NCBI GenBank assembly: GCA_032164245.1
Contig: JAVMKO010000003.1
Location: 42,844,890-42,908,889 of the forward strand
From: Sternotherus odoratus
Lineage: Eukaryota; Chordata; Testudines; Kinosternidae
Length of the DNA: 64,000 nt
Reading direction: 5' to 3'
Shown: one piece after another, positions 1 through 12,199 of the stretch
Position numbering within the stretch: position 1 is the stretch's first letter
Layout of the letters: every line of letters begins with the position of its first letter
Program-made: the position numbers and the translations under genes
The notes under the pieces: model-generated
Databases searched by the model: none
What the model was told of the DNA's origin: nothing
What the model saw: the letters and a program-made list of their open reading frames with translations, nothing else

Positions 1-1715
1 TTTTCATTCTGAATTGCTGTTGTGTGCAGTTTAAAGGGTACCCCTATTCTCCATAGAGGTGGTTATAGATATTCCTGCATATGTACAGGCAGCTCCTAGG
101 GTGAAGTTAATCTGCATGAAGTGCATCTTGAGGTTGATATCAGATGTGTATGTCTGTGTGCATGCAGTGTGCACCTGTGTGCTCGCACATGCATATGCAG
201 TGATTTTAAAGCTCACCTTTGCTTCTCCCTCATCCTGGTGCTATTCTGTGTAGAGCTGATCCCTCTGTGCTGTGGAAGAACAGTCTTGAGAGCTGCAACA
301 ATCATGGGAGGCCGAAAACTCATCCTAGCTGTGCCTTATTGTGTGCCTTCTTTTCCTATTTATGCTTGCAAGGAGTATAAGCATAAACTCCCCTTCATCT
401 GGTCTATGCCATCTGGGTATACTGAGGTGATCCTGTGTATTGCTTCAATCAGAGTTATGGCCAGATTATTTTGGTAATTCAGAACACTCTGCCAGATGAT
501 CCGACTCATAATTTATAATCAGTTTTTGAAGTTTGTCCAGTGCCTTTGATGTACTAAATAAATGTCAATTTTTATCAAGACAGTATCAAAGGATAACTCA
601 GCCCACACTGAAATCCAGATTTAGAAAGTCTGAATTGAGGAGAACTCTGCTCAAATTGTGCCTTGTTTTTAAGACAATTTGGACAGCTAATCTTTTTCTA
701 TTTCAGCTGTTTTGCTAAATATGAGATCTTAAATGTTTGCACTTTTCTGCTCCCACTTTGATTTTTGTACCATGTTTTTATTTTACCATGTGGTCTATTG
801 CTCCCCACTGATTACTGCAGTGTCAAATCTCTCATGTTTAATATTAAAAAATCTAGTGGTTCCACTCTCTGTATTCTCTGCTGAGTAGAAAAGACTAGTA
901 ACCACTGAAATTGATTAAGTGCATGATCCTGCAAAGCAGGATTGGAGATCCTGAAAGTTGAGGCCTTAGTAACTTGCAGAATTGGACCCTTGGTTAGTCT
1001 GCTTCTAGGTTTAAAAAATTACCAATCTTTTTGTAGTAAGATAGGCTTAGGTTTATTGGTCAGTTGCTAAACAGGAATTGTTTTCCAACAACACATTCAT
1101 TTAATTAACTATTTGAATTATTTTAAAACTATCAAAAGTGAATATGAGTTCAAATCCGGAGATTAGGCAGCTAAATACTTGTTCATGTGCCCTCAGAGTT
1201 TAGCTTTTTAAAGAACCTTCAAAGCATTCTAATTAGCTTGGAAACATTTTTTAATAAACCAAATTGAGAAAGATCAAGTGCACAGTAGAGTGTTTCAGTA
1301 GTATTCATATTTACTCTTAGAGCATTCACATATTATTTTCCCTTTATTTTCATTTGAATGTCACTTTATAATATATCAGGTGCTAAACAATTTTATCATT
1401 TGCAGTGACAACATGCAAGAACTGTGCCAAACAAACAAATTTTCTTAATAGTGAAGAGATCAAAATGACATATTCAAGATTTTGTTTAGAAATTGTATTT
1501 TTTCATATTGTTAAGATACTAATGTCAACAAAGTATAATGTAACCTTGTTAAATACTTGGAGGCATGATTTTTTTTTTCAAGTGAATTTAGCCTTAAAGA
1601 AAGCACTGGAAATGGAAAAGTTATATTGTATTCATCCATGGATGACTCTCAGCCATGTCCCTGAAATACCATTGATAAAAATGAGAAGATAGTTGCTTCC
1701 AATGGTTACTTTTTG
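1..1715. other. Intronic stretch with no recognisable feature
   Basis: AT-rich unique-looking sequence. Open frames here are short and their translations are low-complexity or resemble nothing I know. I see no repeat, RNA gene or exon. Confidence 0.6.
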
Positions 1716-1850
1716 CATTGATGTAGCCGTGTTGCTCCTATGCTAGGAAAGAGACTAGGGAGGTGAGGTAATATCTTTTGTTGGACCAACTTCTATTGGT
1801 AAAAGTCAAGCTCCATAGACCTGTTCTTCAGAAGCCTAAACCCTATTATC
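1716..1850 (+). repeat. Interspersed repeat fragment, possibly a retroelement 3' end
   Basis: The text GGTGAGGTAATATCTTTTGTTGGACCAACTTCTATTGG is a decayed copy of a motif I associate with a very common turtle repeat, usually read as GGTGAGGTAATATCTTTT followed by ATTGGACCAACTTCTGTTGG. In other copies it is followed by a CAAGCTTTCGAGC-like stretch, which is degenerate here. The class is uncertain; resemblance to Penelope-type 3' ends is only suggestive. Confidence 0.5.
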
Positions 1851-1854
1851 TTTC

Positions 1855-2024
1855 AAAGATATTTAAGTGCCTATTGATGCAGTTAGGTGCCTAGTAGACT
1901 TTTCCAAAGCACCTAGGGACCTAACACCCATTGAAATCATAAGCAGTTCCTAGACACTTTGGAAAAACCCCACTATGCACCTGCCTGCCTCTGTGTCTAA
2001 ATACCTTTTAAAATCTGGGCTTTA
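1855..2024. repeat. Decayed GGTGCCTA-rich interspersed repeat
   Basis: Several copies of TTAGGTGCCTA, CACCTAGG and GACCTAACACCC occur on both strands, followed by AAATACCTTTTAAAATCTGGGC. This pattern of mirrored AGGCACCTAA words around a short palindromic core is a frequent turtle interspersed repeat. A second fragment is near 43.73-43.83 kb. The class is not known to me. Confidence 0.4.
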
Positions 2025-2842
2025 GTCTCTCAGTCTTTCAATTCACTTTCTATAAAATTGGGATAATAGTACTTAATAAGGATAAATGCATTAAAGATTG
2101 GGAGATGCTCAGATAATATGGAGGTAGGGGCAGGGCCAGATTAACTATCCTGTGGGCCCAGGGTTGTTCGTGTTAGTGGGGCTCCTGTATACAAGTCTTT
2201 TTCCTGGGAGGGAGTTTGGTGCAGGAGGGAGATGAGGCAGGGGATTGGGGTGCAGGAGGTCCTGGGAGGGAGTTTGGTTGCAGGAGGGGGATTCTGATCT
2301 GGGGCAGGGGGTTGGGGTGCAGGAGGGGAGTGTGAGGTGCAGGCTCTCTGGCCAGGAAGCACTTACCACAGGTGGCTCCCGGCTGGCAGCACAGCAGGGC
2401 TCAGGCTGCCTTCTTGCCTGCAATAGCCCCATGCTGCTCCCGGAAGTGAATGACTCTAGCACATCTCTGTGGCCCCTGGGGGAGGGGAACAGTGCATCTC
2501 CGTGTGCTGCCAGTGCCTGTAAGCACTGCCCCCATAGCTCCCATTGGCCAGTTTTCGACCAATGGGAAATGTGAGGGCAGTACTGGAGGCAGGGACACTG
2601 CTTGGAACCGCCTCCCTCCAGCCCCACCAGGGACCACAGAGACATGCTAACAGCCAGCCGCTTCCGGGAGTGGCATGCCAGTGACTTGCTTAAGCACCCC
2701 GCTGTTTTAGCGGCCTAGAGTTGGAGATTGCCACCTGTGATTTATATTTGCAAACCCCCCCCCCCCCCCCTTGATCTGGGCTGAAGCCACTAAAGCCCCT
2801 GCCTTAATCTGGCCCTGAATAGGGGTCATATAAATACCTAAA
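2025..2842 (+). repeat. MIR-like SINE 3' part, split by a hAT insertion
   Basis: The left part (2025-2130) has the MIR-type tail with TAAAATTGGGATAATAGTACTT, then GGATAAATGCATTAAAGATTG and a GCTCAGATA-like block. The right part (2818-2842, GGGGTCATATAAATACCTA) completes the same tail. The 687-bp element between them is the hAT-like insertion listed separately. Orientation is from the order of these blocks. Confidence 0.6.
2131..2817. mobile_element. Non-autonomous hAT-like DNA transposon
   Basis: The ends are a perfect 14-bp inverted repeat, CAGGGCCAGATTAA at 2131 and its reverse complement ending at 2817. The flanking 8-mers are GGTAGGGG and AATAGGGG, six of eight identical, which fits an aged 8-bp hAT target duplication. 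The interior is GC-rich with repeated GGGTTGGGGTGCAGGAGG-type words and a run of about 18 C near 2754-2770. It encodes no transposase; the open frames inside reflect high GC content. It interrupts a MIR-like SINE. Confidence 0.78.
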
Positions 2843-3068
2843 AATTGATATAGATTGGATGGCTCAGGAGCTCTGTAATAATAGATTGAGTCTTTCATGT
2901 CTAGTTTAAAAGTTTGAATCCAACTCTGAGTAATTACCATTCTGTGTCTGTTGAAGTCATATGTGAAATTCATTTACATTCTTTCTGTGCAATCCTTCAA
3001 AGCTTTAATCACCCAAATAGTTCTTACTCAAATAATTCAATTTAAATCAATAGGATTATGCACATGAG

Positions 3069-3343
3069 TAAGACCTGGTCTACACACTGGTATAACTATT
3101 TTGGATAGATGTGTGGTGGTTGTGTTTTTTGATTTGTTTTATATATTTTAACAAAATAGTTACACCAGTACAATCCCAAGTGTGGATGCAGCTATACCAA
3201 TATGTTTTATCCCCTTCCCATATGGGAATAGCTATATCAGTTAAGCCCATTTATACTAATATATTTCCACGCTGCTTTAATGATACCGGTCAATGGTCAA
3301 ATATGGTCAATATGATACAACTTTTGTGTATAGACACACCCTA
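3069..3343. mobile_element. MITE-like element with short inverted ends
   Basis: The left end GACCTGGTCTACACAC and the right end TGTGTATAGACACACC are imperfect inverted repeats about 275 bp apart. The interior is AT-rich with repeated AGCTATACCA/TATAACTATTTT words. The end sequence belongs to a common turtle MITE type (CCTGGTCTACAC ends). I see no clear target duplication, so the family is uncertain. Confidence 0.5.
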
Positions 3344-4449
3344 GAAGTTTACAGCATTATAATTCAATCCCTAATGATTTGGTGTCCTCATTACTAAAAT
3401 TAGCAGCTTTACTGGTAATTTTAGCAAATGGCCAAAGTACCAAGTAGACACTACTTTGTACTACTCAGTGTGGTCTCTCCAGCTCAGGGTTTGAAATGCA
3501 TTAGTGGAGAAGTTTATACTGCACAATTCAGGATGCAATTTTCTGCTGGTAAATAAGATGACTTCACTATCCAAGGCTGTCAGTTCAGCAATTTTCCATG
3601 AAATAAAAGAAAAAATATTGGCATACTGACCTTAACCGTTTCCCTTTCAAGATTCATCAACCGATTTTTTTCAGTCCTTTTTATACAGAAGAAAGCAAAA
3701 AGGTGGTATCAGAGAAAGAACTCACAACAAAGCTTGTTATACTTCATTTACTGATATAATATATATTTAGTACTTCTAAATGAGCAAACAGCTAATCATT
3801 GGTATGCATTTCTTTATGAAGGAAATATTAGATAATAAAGGATATGTTTTCTTCTAAATACAGGTATAGATCCCATTATTGATAGTTCATATTACACAAA
3901 GTGCACATCAAGAACAGGATAAACCTGGGTGTTCTTTTTGACTTACTAAATAGTGAAAAATGAACATCTGTCCATTCTGAAAGATAAATAATGATACTGA
4001 GAGAGAATATACGCAAATGAGCCATTCTAATCATACCAGAATTCTGGGAAGAGAGAGCCAGTTCTTAGTAAATCTAAAATGTTAACCTAATTATTGATAA
4101 TACACTCAATCTGTAAACGGTATTTAGCTGGATATGTTTGATAAAATCAATTTTTAATAAAAATTAAGAGAAATAGTAAAAGAAACCAAAGGCATAAAAG
4201 ATGAGGTAGTTATATCTGAGGAGAGAAAGAAGACCTTTATATTGGGATAAGGATAATTATATACTGTGTGCATCAAAAGGTTCCAGGAAAAGCTTTATAG
4301 TATGCTTCAGACCCTAGAAGAACTCTGTAAAATTGTAGCTGAATATAAAGCAAATATCCTAAAATACTTCAATATTGAGGGCCAAGTCCTTTTTCTCTGT
4401 ATTGAAAGCAACTGAGTGAATGAAGCATTGTGCATACTGATGTACTTAT

Positions 4450-5140
4450 GCAACTGGCGAGAGATCCCCTTCTCCCTACTTTCTCCCCCTTTCTCCTCCC
4501 CTTCCACTACTCCTCTGCACAAAACCGATTGGCTGGGGAGGGGGATTGCCACTCCAAAACCAGGGCACCAAATTAACTCTGATCTCCAGGAGGGTTTGAG
4601 TGAAGGAGCTGATGGGATGTGGGATGGTGGACCAGCCCAGGAAAATTTGGAAAAAAAACAGAGGCAGGAGCCTTGAGCTACAGCAGGGAGGAGGAGGGAC
4701 TGCTTGGAAGAGAGCCAGCTGCTTGCAAAAGCAGATTGTTATAAATGCTCAGCCTGGAGCTTACAGAACACCTGAGACCACACATAAGAACTCACCCTTC
4801 TGAGCTCACACCTCACGTCAGCATCAGAATGCATGGATAGGCTGGACTAACCCAAAGGTGGGAGGGAATCACATTGGCTGGAACAGAAGATATGTGTGTG
4901 TCGAGCCAAGCATGGGGGGGGGGGGAGGGAATGGGGACCTGTCTTGCTGTATGCTGTGCCAGGGGCAAGGGAGTCTATGAAGCCCCCGCTAGAAAGCGTG
5001 ACATGGCTTTGCCTGCGTTAGATAAAAGTGTTGTTCCATTGTTATGAGTGGCACTTGCTCCAGGGGTAACTCTGACTCCTCACCTTCACCCCAGGAGGAA
5101 GGGCTGGTGTTTGTGCAGAGGTGAGTGGCCGGGACATGGG
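4450..5140. other. GC-richer patch, unclassified
   Basis: A C/T-rich block (4465-4515), a purine-rich block, GTTATAAATGCTCAG near 4738 and a run of about 11 G near 4914 make this stretch clearly less AT-rich than its surroundings. It might be a decayed LTR or other repeat. I found no terminal repeats or TG/CA ends, and there is no recognisable protein. Confidence 0.35.
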
Positions 5141-5573
5141 ACTCCTTCCCAATTCTATTATTGCTCTAGCACACAAGTAACAATATGAAGAGGGAAAGAT
5201 TGACTACATTTCATAATTTAGACCATCCTGAGGTTCCTGTGTGAGATAACCTTCCACTCAGGGTCAGGAAAGGGAACCAAATGGCTCCTTGCTGCCACAC
5301 TATTTCAAGAGCCATGCTGTGAAGCCTTAGAGAGCTAATTGGGCGATGATCCTTTTTGGTCCTTCAGGGCAGCTCAGCAGTCAAATTTTGCAGATGACAA
5401 CAGCATTCATTGCAAAAATTAGAGGACAGTCTGTTTTCATCAAACAGCAGAAGCATGAGGTATGCAGCCAAGAGATGACAGGAAAGTATCTGTGCCAAAG
5501 ATAACTTTTGGAAAAGAGTCCTTGTATCTCCCATCTGGCATTGGGAAACTCATGGAACAGCAAGGAAAAATAG

Positions 5574-5610
5574 AGGTAACAAAGTCCTGTGGCACCTTAA
5601 AGACTAACTA
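5574..5610 (-). repeat. Short Penelope-like 3'-end fragment
   Basis: CAAAGTCCTGTGGCACCTTAAAGACTAAC matches the 3' end of the Penelope-like element at 23227-24700 (there CAAAGAGTTCTGTGGCACC and so on), in the same orientation. It is severely 5'-truncated, which is usual for target-primed retroelements. A short CA repeat follows at about 5774-5788. Confidence 0.6.
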
Positions 5611-5619
5611 TAAAATAAA

Positions 5620-7205
5620 CACCCCTCTTTAAAGTGAGTGCACCAAGGAGCAGAATCAGTTCTCTTCAGTGTACTAATATAACTGAGACAAGCACTTTTG
5701 ACAATGTATACATCAAGCCTTCTGCAGGACTGTAGTGATACAATGACCTACCCTCACATGCGCCGGCACTTACGCACACACACACACAAAGAGCCATTAA
5801 TAGACCTGTTTTGGAGGAGTGGTGCAGGTATGTGAATGAATGGGTTCCATGAAATGGATAGGTAGAACTTTCAGGCATAGTAGTCCTCACTAACCTATTT
5901 GCTGACTTCATACGTATATTGAACAAGAGGGTCAACCAGAAAGAATCCTGTCAACCCCTTAAGAGTGTCTTTCAGCTTCTTGAGCAACTGTCCAATCCTA
6001 TCCTTTAGGATCTCTATGTTCTGGGTTAGTTTGTGTATGCCCACAAGTGTTGAAGCATAATGAATTCTTGTAAAGCATTTTTAAGTCCTTATATGAAAAA
6101 CACTTTACAAGTGCAAAGCATTATTTATTTTTATTACATTGTCTGGACTCTTAGGGCATGTCTACAACAGGAAAATGGTCATGTTGTGAAACCATGTATT
6201 TTCATTAACACTATTTTAAACCAGACTTTGCACGTAATCTAGAGAGGACAAAGCCACAATTAAGAACATATTACTTCATCACAGTCAGCCTGAAGAGCTG
6301 CGCACCCTAAATACAACATTAGCTAACTTGCAGTAAAACACAACCATTGATCCTACTCTAGTAATGCCACTGGAGCCAGCACATCTTTGCTAACCTGGGA
6401 GAGTCAACATTTCCATTTCTGTCATTGTGCATGATTGATATGCAATTCCAGATTCAGTAATAAATCCAGTCATTGTACAAATCCTCCTCACAACTTGTGG
6501 TGGTACTTTATGAAATAGGGAGCTTTGGCTGTGCAATCATACATGAGTTGAAGAAGATCAGAATTGTAGAAAAGACATAACTTCCATGGCTCAGAATGGT
6601 TGTTCTTAGATTCAGACCCCATTCTACTCAACAGAGCTTTGAAATTATGGAATTGCATGGAAGAGCCATCCTGGAGACTGCTCTGCGGAATGCAATTTAG
6701 TTTGAACCACTGAACACTGTTGTTCATTATGCTCAGGGCACATAAGCAGTGACATAAATTGTGAAAATTGCAGCTCATGACAATCCCCTGCATCAGACAC
6801 CTTATAACTGTCACAAATATTCTGGGGGTGGCTATGGCTGATTGTGTGCTGATCCCTTATTATATAAAAGGATACAGTAGGAAAGATGGGTTGATTTTCT
6901 CTCATATCAACAGTTTTGAGAGTTCCAAGAGATGGGATGAGATCCTTAGAGGGGACTTAGCTGCTACAATGCTTAGCCTAACTTTTAGCACACTGCCACC
7001 AAGTGGAATTCACACCCCTGACTTAGGGCACCTAGGTTCTCTATACAATACCGGTGGGGAGTTATGCACGTAAAAAGGGATTCACAGAGGCCAACATAGA
7101 GTAAAGAGCTGCCGAAGCTAGCCAGAAGGTTATAGAGTCATTCTCACTCTTTTTCTGGCCCAATTACTCTTTATTTATACATAAAGCAATAATGTCAACA
7201 AGAGA
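5620..7205. other. Mostly unique intron sequence
   Basis: Apart from the CA microsatellite (about 5774-5788) and a possible fragment of a turtle MITE at about 6150-6255 (it begins TTAGGGCATGTCTACA), nothing is recognisable. Open frames around 6.5-7.0 kb have no known similarity. Confidence 0.45.
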
Positions 7206-7295
7206 GATAGTGACCTGTACCCCAGAGTCCAGTGGGTAGCACATTCACCTGGGATGTAGGAGGCCAAAATTCAAGTCCCTGCTCCTCATCAGCTA
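7205..7295 (+). repeat. tRNA-derived SINE head (decayed)
   Basis: The sequence CCAGTGGGTAGCACATTCACCTGGGATG resembles the 5' half of a tRNA (A-box region). It is followed by AATTCAAGTCCC, a near match to the pol III B box (GGTTCRANYCC). A-box to B-box spacing is tRNA-like. The 3' half does not fold as a real tRNA, so it is a SINE head and not a tRNA gene. Confidence 0.55.
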
Positions 7296-7299
7296 GATT

Positions 7300-10200
7300 C
7301 CCACATCCTAGGTGAGTACTGTAACTAATTGGTTACAACAGTTATAAGAGGAGGCCTGTAGACAAGTTCTGAGCACATCTACTGGGTAATTAGATTTGAC
7401 TTCTGGAAAATGTTATCAGTTTGGAGGTGGTGACAATAAATTTGTATTAATCATAGAGGATATTTTTCTTATTGACTTCTGCTGAGAGATTGTAGCTATA
7501 CATATAGGTCCCTGATCTGACAAACATGTATTGACATCATTGAGTTATTCTCACGTGTCACATAAAGTCATTCACATCCATAAGTGTTTACAGGATTGGG
7601 CCATAGCTTGTGCATGGGTAGAGAACAGGTAGTAAGACCATAATGAAATCTTCTATCCATCGTAATTTGTTCTTTAAAGGTTTATATGTTCATATTAAGC
7701 ACTTACATACTTTTAATTTTCAATATGCATTACAAACATCAAATGTTGCCCCACGAAGTAGTTAAGTATGATTGTCTCTAACATCTACAAGTTAACTTCT
7801 GCACTAAATTTCTCACAAGCTCAGCATGGTATTGGATCCTTCATATGAACTTGTATAACCAAACTAAAGTACCCAACTGAAGAACTACATTGTTTTCAAA
7901 CTTAAGCAAGGCTAGAAAAAGAGAAATCCAAAAAGCAGTGGAGCATGTTATCAGCTCACATGAAAAAAAAATCCCATTTGTTAGTTTTTTAGACTGAACC
8001 ATATCATTATAAAATACTATATCCTGTAATATTTCACTCCCCAGCAGTTATTTCAGATAAAGTTTCAGAAACTGCTGAATATATTCTGAATATGAACATC
8101 TAGCAATATCTTTTTACTATGAACCATCCACTCAGATGATACAACAATGTGTGCCTTATATAACATACTGTGTGATCTCATAGCTCCCACTGGTGGCTGA
8201 CCCCATCAAGGATAAAATAGGGCTCAGTTCTGCAAGGGGCTTGGGCACTCATTTGATGTCCTGGATGCTTTCAGTTCCCACTAGTGGCACTCAGCACCTC
8301 ACAGGTGCACTCAGCACTGTGTAAGATAGAACACTTTCATTTAGCTTAAGTGTCTAGGAGTTGTACTTCAGTTGCTGGTGACTGGATTTTGGACTGTGGT
8401 ATGTGACAATACAGCGATGTGTTCATTCAGTATTAAAGCTGGTCAGATTATTTTTTGTGAATAGTTCATCCCCCCCCCTTTTTTTTTGCTTCTGAATTAC
8501 TTTTTGTGAACTGTTCAACAAAGAGTTTATAAGAAAAAAATAGAATATGGTTTGTTCACAAACAAGGAACTTTATTTTCTGTTAATTATTCACATAATAT
8601 AATTGGTCACCTAAGTCATATGAATTTTTTTCTTTCCATGACTGGATGACTATAGTTTTATAAGCAAGAGAGGTCTCCCTTTTTCTGATTGTAAATTAAT
8701 TGAATATTCCTAATTATCCAATGAATTAATTGTGGAAATAATAAACAGAGTTTTAAAAATGGCTCTTAGAGCACTCCCAGTGCAAATACTATTACAAATA
8801 TTTGTTCACAGTGCCTTTGGTATCTACAAAAAATCTTCTGAGTAAAGGTTTGCTAACTTAATGCTCATAAATAGCTAGGAAAAAGGGGTTATGAATACCA
8901 GTGAAACTAATTTGACAGGTTTTATTTACAAAGGAAACTCATGCATGCTTTTTTCTCCTGTATTCATCAAAATGTATTTGTTAAACTTAAAATAACCTTC
9001 ACATTTAAATTACTGATCTAAAGTGATTGAGGTATACAGAGAAGTTGAGGTTTATTAATTTAACTTGTTTATTAAACTACCTGTATATTTACTCTCTTTA
9101 TTTCTGGATTCAAGACATATACCATTATAACAGAATGCTCACCATTCCTCACTACATAGTTTGCATAATCATATATACATTTTAGCTCCTTCCATCTATG
9201 ACTCAGAACTAAGGCTGGTCAAACAGACAAAATAAAAATGAGATTTCTACAAATTTTCACAGTATGTGCTTCCCTAAAAAATTTTTCATTGAAAAACAAG
9301 AAAACTTTGGCTGAAAAGGGGGGGGGGGGAGATATTAATTTGTCAAGTTTTCAGCCAGATATTTTGAGGTTTTAAGTCACAGTTTTGAGGTCATAATTGA
9401 TTCAAGGAAAAATCAATTTTTCTACTGAACATTTTGACTTTTTTCATTTAAAAAAATGTTCCGCTGAAAATATCCACTTTCCAGCCAGCTCTTTTCAGAA
9501 TCATGAGACATTTTGGGATTAAATTTTCCACAACCATCTGCCTCAAACTGATACTTTTGGGAAAAATTGAGAAAAAGTATTCAGATATTTTTAATTTCAA
9601 GTAGTGTGTAATGGCAAAGGAGGGGAAGATGAATGGGATAAAATAATATTTCTTGCAACTGAAAAAAATGGGCATGTTTTGTTTTAGAGATTTAAAAAAA
9701 TTAAACATATTGGGAGAGATTTTTAAAGACATAATTAACAGCTGGATGGTAAGAGTTGGGCACCCATTTATGCTTTTGTAAATGTCTCCCAATATGCTCA
9801 ATGTTTTTAATAGTTAAGGTTGTACTTCGTGAATGTTGCTACATCTTGCCATTTCCAGTGGTGTTTCCTTCTGTAAGCTGGGCCATATGCTACTAGCTAC
9901 CTCCCATAATGCAGCATTGATTCTTTTTTCCTTTTTGCCAGTTGTACGTTTTGCAGGATGAAGAACTAATGTGGCTAATATACATAGGATCCTTTCTCCA
10001 CTGCTCTGTGCTTTATGTAGTGTTTTGTTATGTTTTGATATTTGTGCATAATGAGCACGAAAGGCTACTCTAATGAGTGGAGAATTCTGATTTGGTAGTT
10101 TTTCACACTCAGTTTTCACGGGTGCTAATGACTATGTAAGGTACAAGACACTGGAGAATCAGGTTTGTTTAACTTCACCGGTTTTAGTGGTTTAAGTGAC

Positions 10201-12058
10201 TAACATGCCCCACAAGTACAGGCACCAAGTAAAAGAGCATCTTAGAGTTTGTTTGCTTGTTTTGTAACTGTCTGAGCATAAAATTAATGTGCTTTTCCAA
10301 GGTGATGTGCAGGGTATTTTTGACTGTCAAGTAGAAACAATTGAAACCTCAGGACTATACCTATCCACTGTGTCTTTCCTGTGGATAAATGAGTTTGCTG
10401 GAGCAAAAGCACATTGAAAGTGATATTAGGAAGCTTGCAATTCTATTAGTCTGAGTATTTTCTCAGTGGAATCCGTAATCTCACTCATTTTTCAATATAT
10501 TTGTACAATAATGAAAGAGTAAATATAAAGCCATTTTCAAGGGGGGGTTTTGTTGTTGTTTTCTCTTGAAGAGAAACCATATTTGAAATGTTGATACAGT
10601 ATCTGCAATTACACAGATGGTTGCTAAATTAAATTTACTTGATGGGCTGTTGGTTTTCTTTGTATAATCAGATTCTTGATCAAAGATATGAAAAGATAAT
10701 ATACATTACAGTTTTGATTGGTGATATACAGGAGGGACTTTCAACTGTTTTTTTCAAGCGCTGCTTGAAAAAAATCCACATTAACAGCAGTAATTAGTGG
10801 CAAGTAGCCTTGTATTTTCTAGCATGGAAAACATATTTAGCATTTGTTCAAAAGCTTCAGAGCTCATTTGAAAAAGTTTAACTTATGGTGATAGGAACTG
10901 AAGGGTAACAATGACACTGAGTAAACAAAATTTGCATAGCAAAAACAATTTGACAGTTCAGTTCATAAATATTGCAAATGAGGGTAAAATTTTGTTTTAT
11001 TTTTAAAGTGAAATCTCCGCTGGATCTTGATTCTTTTTTCTCTAGTTTTCTTTAGGTTTAATGTCCTTTATGTGTGTACATTCTGAAATCCTCTGTTTGA
11101 AACTCAAGTTCATATACAGAACTGTGCTTTACAGTCCACATTTAGTACTTTGTTAACCTCAGTCATTAATAAGGGCAAAATGTATTCCCACTCAGATCTA
11201 CACTGTGAATCTCTTATGACCAGCCTGGATCTCCCTAGCTTTTTCTGCACTTGTGCATATGCAGAGTTCCATTGATTTTAATAGAAAATTAAAGGCTATA
11301 ATATCAATTCTAAGATCTGCAGTGAGGATCAGAGAGGACAATATCGCTGTATTTCACTAATTATTTTAGCTCACTTGGACAGGATACTGCTGAAGTGCAA
11401 ACGTCAATGTTCCTTACTGCAATGTTACTAGTAGGAGAAAGTCAATGTGTGGTAGGCGGAAATACACAAATTTCAGAAACTTGTTTTAGAACCATTTTAG
11501 AAATGTAGGCATTTTGTAGTCTAAACAATAATATCAGTAACTAAAGGACTTTAAGGATTCTGTGGGCTCTTTGCAGGTTCCATGAATTGAGGACTTAAGA
11601 ACAAGTTACACAGTATTGCTCTTGTTGCGTTCAAATGCAGAGATCTGGAAATCCCCTTTAACTACAATGGAAAAAGAGGTCACACTTCCTACCCAAACCT
11701 ATAGCTAAGTCTACATTGTTAAAGTCAGACTGGTGCAAAAGAATTTGTTTTGACAAAACCCCGACATTCACATATAAAGAAGCACTCTTTGAGACAGCTT
11801 TGAGAACAACTTCATAGCTGATCATACTTAAAATGGCAACACACAAAGGTTGTCTTGAAGTTTGCTTTTGACAAACAGATACATATAATGCCATATCAGT
11901 CACAGCCTGCCATGTTGATCTGTGGAGAAACTGTAACCATGGTGCTTAGTCCATCTTGCACCTGTTTTCATCTATGGTGCCCCAAAATCAAAGGAATTAC
12001 TCACACATACATAATAATGGGCCACATTTCTTGTGATAATTACTAATTATGAACCATG
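7300..12058. other. Unique AT-rich intron with homopolymer runs
   Basis: No exon or firm transposon is visible. Noted details are C and T runs near 8470-8488, a run of about 12 G near 9319-9330, and a stretch at 9220-9470 rich in AAAATTTTTCATTG/TTTTCAGCC words that may be an old repeat. An open minus-strand frame at 9814-10119 (101 codons) has no similarity I recognise. Confidence 0.45.
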
Positions 12059-12059
12059 T

Positions 12060-12195
12060 TTATTACAGTAGTGCCCAGGGGCTAACCAAGATGGATGCCC
12101 CTTCTGCTAGACATTGTGCAAACACAGAAGAAGAGCGAATCCCTGCCATGAAGAGCTTGCAGTCTAAATAGACAAGACAGAAACAGGCTAGGAGA
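12060..12195 (+). repeat. Old amniote interspersed repeat
   Basis: The block TAGTGCCCAGGGGC, then TAGACATTGTGCAAACACAG, then AATCCCTGCCATGAAGAGCTTGCAGTCTAAATAGACAAGACAG follows the order of a widespread amniote repeat (CCCTGCCCCAAAGAGCTTACAATCTAA type). I recognise the pattern but not a secure family name. Confidence 0.55.
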
Positions 12196-12199
12196 AAAG

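Noticed and set aside
2141..2650. Several open frames of 66-166 codons
   Set aside because: They lie inside the GC-rich hAT-like element and read repeated GCAGGAGGG words.
7205..7295. Possible tRNA gene
   Set aside because: Only A- and B-box-like words are present; the 3' half and acceptor stem do not pair, so it is a SINE head.
9814..10119. 101-codon minus-strand frame as a viral or transposase relic
   Set aside because: Basic and plausible in composition, but I could not match it to any family, so I did not assign a function.
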